DNA of 50,502 bases. Source: a bacterium. GTDB lineage: Bacteria > Patescibacteriota > Minisyncoccia > Moranbacterales > GWC2-37-73. The DNA is taken from positions 1 to 50,502 of the forward strand of contig QKEW01000018.1 of assembly GCA_003251635.1 (NCBI GenBank), given 5' to 3'. Below are positions 48,192-50,502 of this stretch, in pieces (position 1 is the first letter of the stretch; the number at the start of each line of letters is the position of its first letter). Made by a program: the position numbers and the translations under genes. Under the pieces are notes generated by a model. It was not told the origin of the DNA and ran no database searches. It worked only from the letters and a program-made list of their open reading frames with translations.

Positions 48192-49907
48192 ATGTCCAAT
48201 ACTCTTTATCGCAAATATCGACCACAAAAGTTTTCCGATATCATAGGTCAAAACCATATTACCCAGACTCTTTCCAATGCCATCACTCATCAACGCATCG
48301 GTCATGCCTACCTTTTTACCGGTCCACGAGGTACCGGCAAGACTTCCATGGCTCGTCTTTTTGCCAAAGCCATCAACTGCACTGATTCGAAAAAAGGAGA
48401 AGCTTGTTTGAAATGTGAAAACTGCCAAAACATTTCCCAGGGTAAATCTTTGGATGTTTTTGAAATTGACGCCGCCTCCAACACTGGAGTGGAAAACATT
48501 CGAGAACTTCGCGAGACCATCAAGCTGCCGCCTTCTCAAGCTAAATACAAAGTGTATATCATTGATGAGGTTCACATGCTTTCAACCGGAGCCTTTAATG
48601 CTCTTTTGAAAACTTTGGAAGAACCGCCTACTCACGCCGTTTTCATTTTAGCTACCACTGAAATCCACAAGGTACCGCAAACCATTCTTTCCCGTTGCCA
48701 ACGTTTTGATTTCGGTCGAATTTCACTTGAAAACATCATTAAAAAACTTTCCCTCATAGCTTCAAGCGAAAAAATCGAAATCGAAAAAGAGGCTCTGGAG
48801 GCCATTGCCATTGCCGCTGAAGGCGGAATGCGAGACGCCGAATCGCTTTTGGAACAAATCATCTCATTGGAAGATAAAAAAATCACCGCCCAAGAGGTAG
48901 CTGAAATTCTCGGGACCACCAGCAATCAAGCCATTGAAAAATTTGCCCAATTAGTCCTAGAAAAGAAAACCAAAAAATCCCTAGAACTGATTTCATCTCT
49001 TTCTAATGATGGTTTTGATTTGGAGGTTTTTCACAAAGCTGTACTAAATCACCTTCGACAGCTGCTTCTTTTAAGTATTGATTTGGATTTAGCTAGAAAC
49101 TTCTCTTTCGAGTTAACCGGGGAGCAATTGAAAAAAATGCAAAAAACCGCTCAAAAAAATTCAACCCAAGAAATTTTAGCGGCCCTAAATATTTTCTCCG
49201 AATTGCAAGGAAAAATTAAAACTGCTTTTATACCTCAATTACCTCTGGAAATGGCTATCGTCAAAATAACCCAATCAATAAATCCGGTTCCGACCGAGCC
49301 AACAACCGGGGGTCAAAAAATCACTGTCCCAATCCCAAGCCAAGCTCAATCAATAGAGGAATTATCATCTCCGACTCAGACTAAAAATATAGTCAGCGCA
49401 ACCTCGCCAGAAAATCTTCAAAAAATTCAACCAGCCTCAGATGAAATCAGCTCAAATTCTGAACCACAAATGAGCATAGCAAAAGTAAGTTTTTCTCAGC
49501 CTCAAGTAGAAAAAATTTGGCCACAGGCTTGCAAACAAATAATCGAAACCAATCACTCCTTGGCCGCCCTTCTTCCCCTCTCAATGCCACAGGATGTTCA
49601 AGACGGCTACTTGACCATTGTTACCCGTTATGGATTCTATAAAGACAAACTTAATGAAAATCAAAATCGATTGACAGTCGAATCGGTTTTTGGTAATCTT
49701 TTAGGGTCAAAAGTGAAATTGAGAGTTTTAACCGAAGATGAATCGGGAGTTAAGGTTCCGCTATCTTCAACTTCCAAAGTGCCGTCTTTCGGAACAAAAC
49801 CAGCTGAAATATCGGCTGAAAAAAAAGCGCCAGAGACTGAAAAGCAAACCAGCTCCCTCTTGGAAGGTGCGGCCAATTTGCTCGGCGGACAAATCGTGCA
49901 AGAATAA
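48192..49907 (+). CDS. dnaX: DNA polymerase III gamma/tau subunit
   Basis: A 571-residue protein from the ATG at 48192 (MSNTLYRKYRPQKFSDIIGQ); a TTG 9 bases upstream is not needed. Walker A GPRGTGKTS (44-52), zinc cysteines 63, 72, 75, 78, Walker B IIDEVHML, SRC motif LSRCQRFDF. Residues past about 360 are Ser/Thr/Pro/Gln-rich with a small folded end (AALLPLSMPQDVQDGYLTIV), probably tau-like. It is the ATPase of the clamp loader. Confidence 0.95.
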   Translation: MSNTLYRKYRPQKFSDIIGQNHITQTLSNAITHQRIGHAYLFTGPRGTGKTSMARLFAKAINCTDSKKGEACLKCENCQNISQGKSLDVFEIDAASNTGVENIRELRETIKLPPSQAKYKVYIIDEVHMLSTGAFNALLKTLEEPPTHAVFILATTEIHKVPQTILSRCQRFDFGRISLENIIKKLSLIASSEKIEIEKEALEAIAIAAEGGMRDAESLLEQIISLEDKKITAQEVAEILGTTSNQAIEKFAQLVLEKKTKKSLELISSLSNDGFDLEVFHKAVLNHLRQLLLLSIDLDLARNFSFELTGEQLKKMQKTAQKNSTQEILAALNIFSELQGKIKTAFIPQLPLEMAIVKITQSINPVPTEPTTGGQKITVPIPSQAQSIEELSSPTQTKNIVSATSPENLQKIQPASDEISSNSEPQMSIAKVSFSQPQVEKIWPQACKQIIETNHSLAALLPLSMPQDVQDGYLTIVTRYGFYKDKLNENQNRLTVESVFGNLLGSKVKLRVLTEDESGVKVPLSSTSKVPSFGTKPAEISAEKKAPETEKQTSSLLEGAANLLGGQIVQE

Positions 49908-49928
49908 TTTTTTTCGAAAAAGATATAT

Positions 49929-50099
49929 TGGGGATTAGCCCCTGGCCGCGCCCGAGGCGCAGCCGCTCTCAGGCAAGCGGCTCGTCCGCCGTAGGCTTGC
50001 CGAAGGCGGATAAGGCACCAGGTTTTCCCGATCATCCGATCGGACTCCGGATCCTGGCATGCGGGGGTTTACATCCCGTCGCATGACGGGACGAATCCC
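49929..50099 (+). pseudogene. Broken copy of tRNA-Gln interrupted by four GC-rich insertions
   Basis: Pieces of tRNA-Gln occur in order: TGGGGATTAGCC (49929-49940), AAGCGG, TAAGGCACCAGGTTTT, TCCTGGCATGCGGGGGTT, CGAATCCC (50092-50099). Between them lie insertions of about 34, 30, 25 and 22 bases, nearly all GC-rich and self-complementary (GCGCC/GGCGC, GGCAAGC/GCTTGCC, CCCGTC/GACGGG). The anticodon is split and the 3' acceptor half is missing, so the copy cannot work as a tRNA. The intact gene begins 31 bases downstream. Even the preceding ATATAT is duplicated. Confidence 0.85.
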
Positions 50100-50130
50100 A
50101 AAAAACAAAAATGATTTCAAAATAATATAT

Positions 50131-50202
50131 TGGGGATTAGCCAAGCGGTAAGGCACCAGGTTTTGGTCCTGGCATGCGGGGGTTCGAATCCCTCATCCCC
50201 AA
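50131..50202 (+). tRNA. tRNA-Gln (anticodon TTG)
   Basis: 72 bases. Acceptor TGGGGAT/ATCCCCA, anticodon stem CCAGG/CCTGG with loop TTTTGGT (TTG), T-arm CGGGGGTTCGAATCCCTC. No full CCA encoded. It follows its broken copy and is followed by a terminator-like stem. Confidence 0.96.
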
Positions 50203-50210
50203 CATAAAGA

Positions 50211-50345
50211 AAATCTGCCCATGTAAATGGGTGGATTTTTTCGTATACAAAAAATCAAGTTTAGGGCTGAAATTTTTAATACGTATTATAATAAGTATTA
50301 CTTTTTTGAGGTTTACGTAAATATGTAAGTAAATGTTTACGTAAA
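50211..50345. repeat. Dispersed palindromic repeat, right copy (modules A and B)
   Basis: A stem CTGCCCA/TGGGTGG with a T run (50215-50241) serves as the tRNA-Gln terminator. Module A at 50278-50299 (AATACGTATT, AT, AATAAGTATT) and module B at 50312-50345 (TTTACGTAAA, GTAAGTAAA, TG, TTTACGTAAA) follow. Order, orientation and flanks match 834-980. Confidence 0.75.
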
Positions 50346-50358
50346 TTTCAAATAACAA

Positions 50359-50502
50359 GTGTACTTCCCCCATTTCTTTAGACACTAACCTTGTTATCTA
50401 AATTGTATTGAATTTGGGCATTTAGAGCAAACTGCTGAGGTGGCATTTTCAGGGCAGTATGAATTCTAGTGTTGTTGTATTTCCAAACAGTTCGGTAAAT
50501 TT
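50359..50502. repeat. Terminal inverted repeat, right copy (IS end)
   Basis: Reverse complement of 1-144. Flank differs from the left copy from 50358 leftwards. Confidence 0.9.
50378..50500 (-). CDS. Transposase C-terminal fragment (IS3/IS481-type), 5' end off the window
   Basis: Same 40 codons as at 3-125, on the minus strand. The TAA is at 50378-50380. The missing N-terminal part lies beyond the window edge. Confidence 0.85.
   Translation of the reverse strand: MYRTVWKYNNTRIHTALKMPPQQFALNAQIQYNLDNKVSV

Noticed and set aside
49129-49165. A-rich runs in dnaX as a programmed frameshift site
   Set aside because: Runs of A are common in this genome, and no downstream hairpin with a near stop in the -1 frame was evident.
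994-49907. Recoded TGA (Gly or Trp, as in some CPR/SR1 lineages)
   Set aside because: All core proteins are full length with standard code and TGG is used for Trp in conserved sites.
49661-50035. Minus-strand ORF with a RLRQAYGGRAACL-like peptide
   Set aside because: It is a translation of the palindromic inserts and the antisense of dnaX; the peptide type recurs in such repeats and is not a gene.
49929-50202. Group I intron in tRNA-Gln
   Set aside because: Inserts are far too short, several in number, and an intact tRNA follows separately.

Overview
The window looks like a complete assembled piece from a small, AT-rich bacterial genome of the Candidate Phyla Radiation (Patescibacteria, probably a Parcubacteria-type lineage). 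Grounds: dense gene packing, standard code (TGA is a stop, Trp is TGG), a CPR-style type IV pilus operon, DUF5652-like and GtrA-like small membrane proteins, ribosomal proteins with long charged tails, and short stem-loop repeats. No lineage marker allows a finer call. Both ends are the same 144 bp in opposite orientation, carrying the 3' end of an IS3/IS481-type transposase, so the piece probably stops where the assembly met two copies of one insertion sequence.

Layout: 1-980 IS end, an orphan ORF and a palindromic repeat. 994-9487 (minus) response regulator, PilB, PilC, five prepilin-type proteins and a sensor kinase: a type IV pilus operon bracketed by a two-component pair. 9631-13228 small accessory genes, PgeF, MurI, tRNA-Lys. 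13361-14842 (plus) PEGA/propeller membrane-anchored protein. 15048-19569 (minus) infA-rpmJ-rpsM-rpsK-rpsD-rpoA-rplQ-rplM-rpsI behind a strong promoter. 19828-26692 ftsQ, holB, two glycosyltransferases, mreB, NUDIX, murA. 26847-31982 Gly-rich anchored protein, rplL/rplJ with an L10-type leader, rpsP, an unknown gene, lepA. 32162-37446 zinc-finger coiled-coil protein, thiol redox group (small membrane protein, trxA, CcdA-like), uppS, ispG, prenyl synthase, tRNA-Glu. 37578-38257 three small ORFs. 38412-43682 dcw cluster (mraZ, rsmH, ftsL-like, ftsI, murF). 44052-46308 small TM peptide, Sua5, RarA, DUF5652-like. 46526-49907 (plus) conserved acidic protein, GtrA, dnaX. 49929-50502 broken tRNA-Gln copy, intact tRNA-Gln, palindromic repeat and IS end.

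The genes serve cell envelope growth and division (undecaprenyl carrier synthesis, peptidoglycan precursors, FtsQ/FtsL/FtsI, MreB), translation and transcription, replication clamp loading, and surface pili. The unusual content is non-coding: (i) duplicated ends of tRNA-Lys, tRNA-Gln and rpsI carrying GC-rich palindromes, (ii) heptanucleotide-periodic tandem arrays at six intergenic sites next to core genes, (iii) an AT-rich palindromic repeat family. The most interesting protein is a minor prepilin fused to a six-repeat LVIVD-type beta-propeller, a candidate pilus-tip adhesin.
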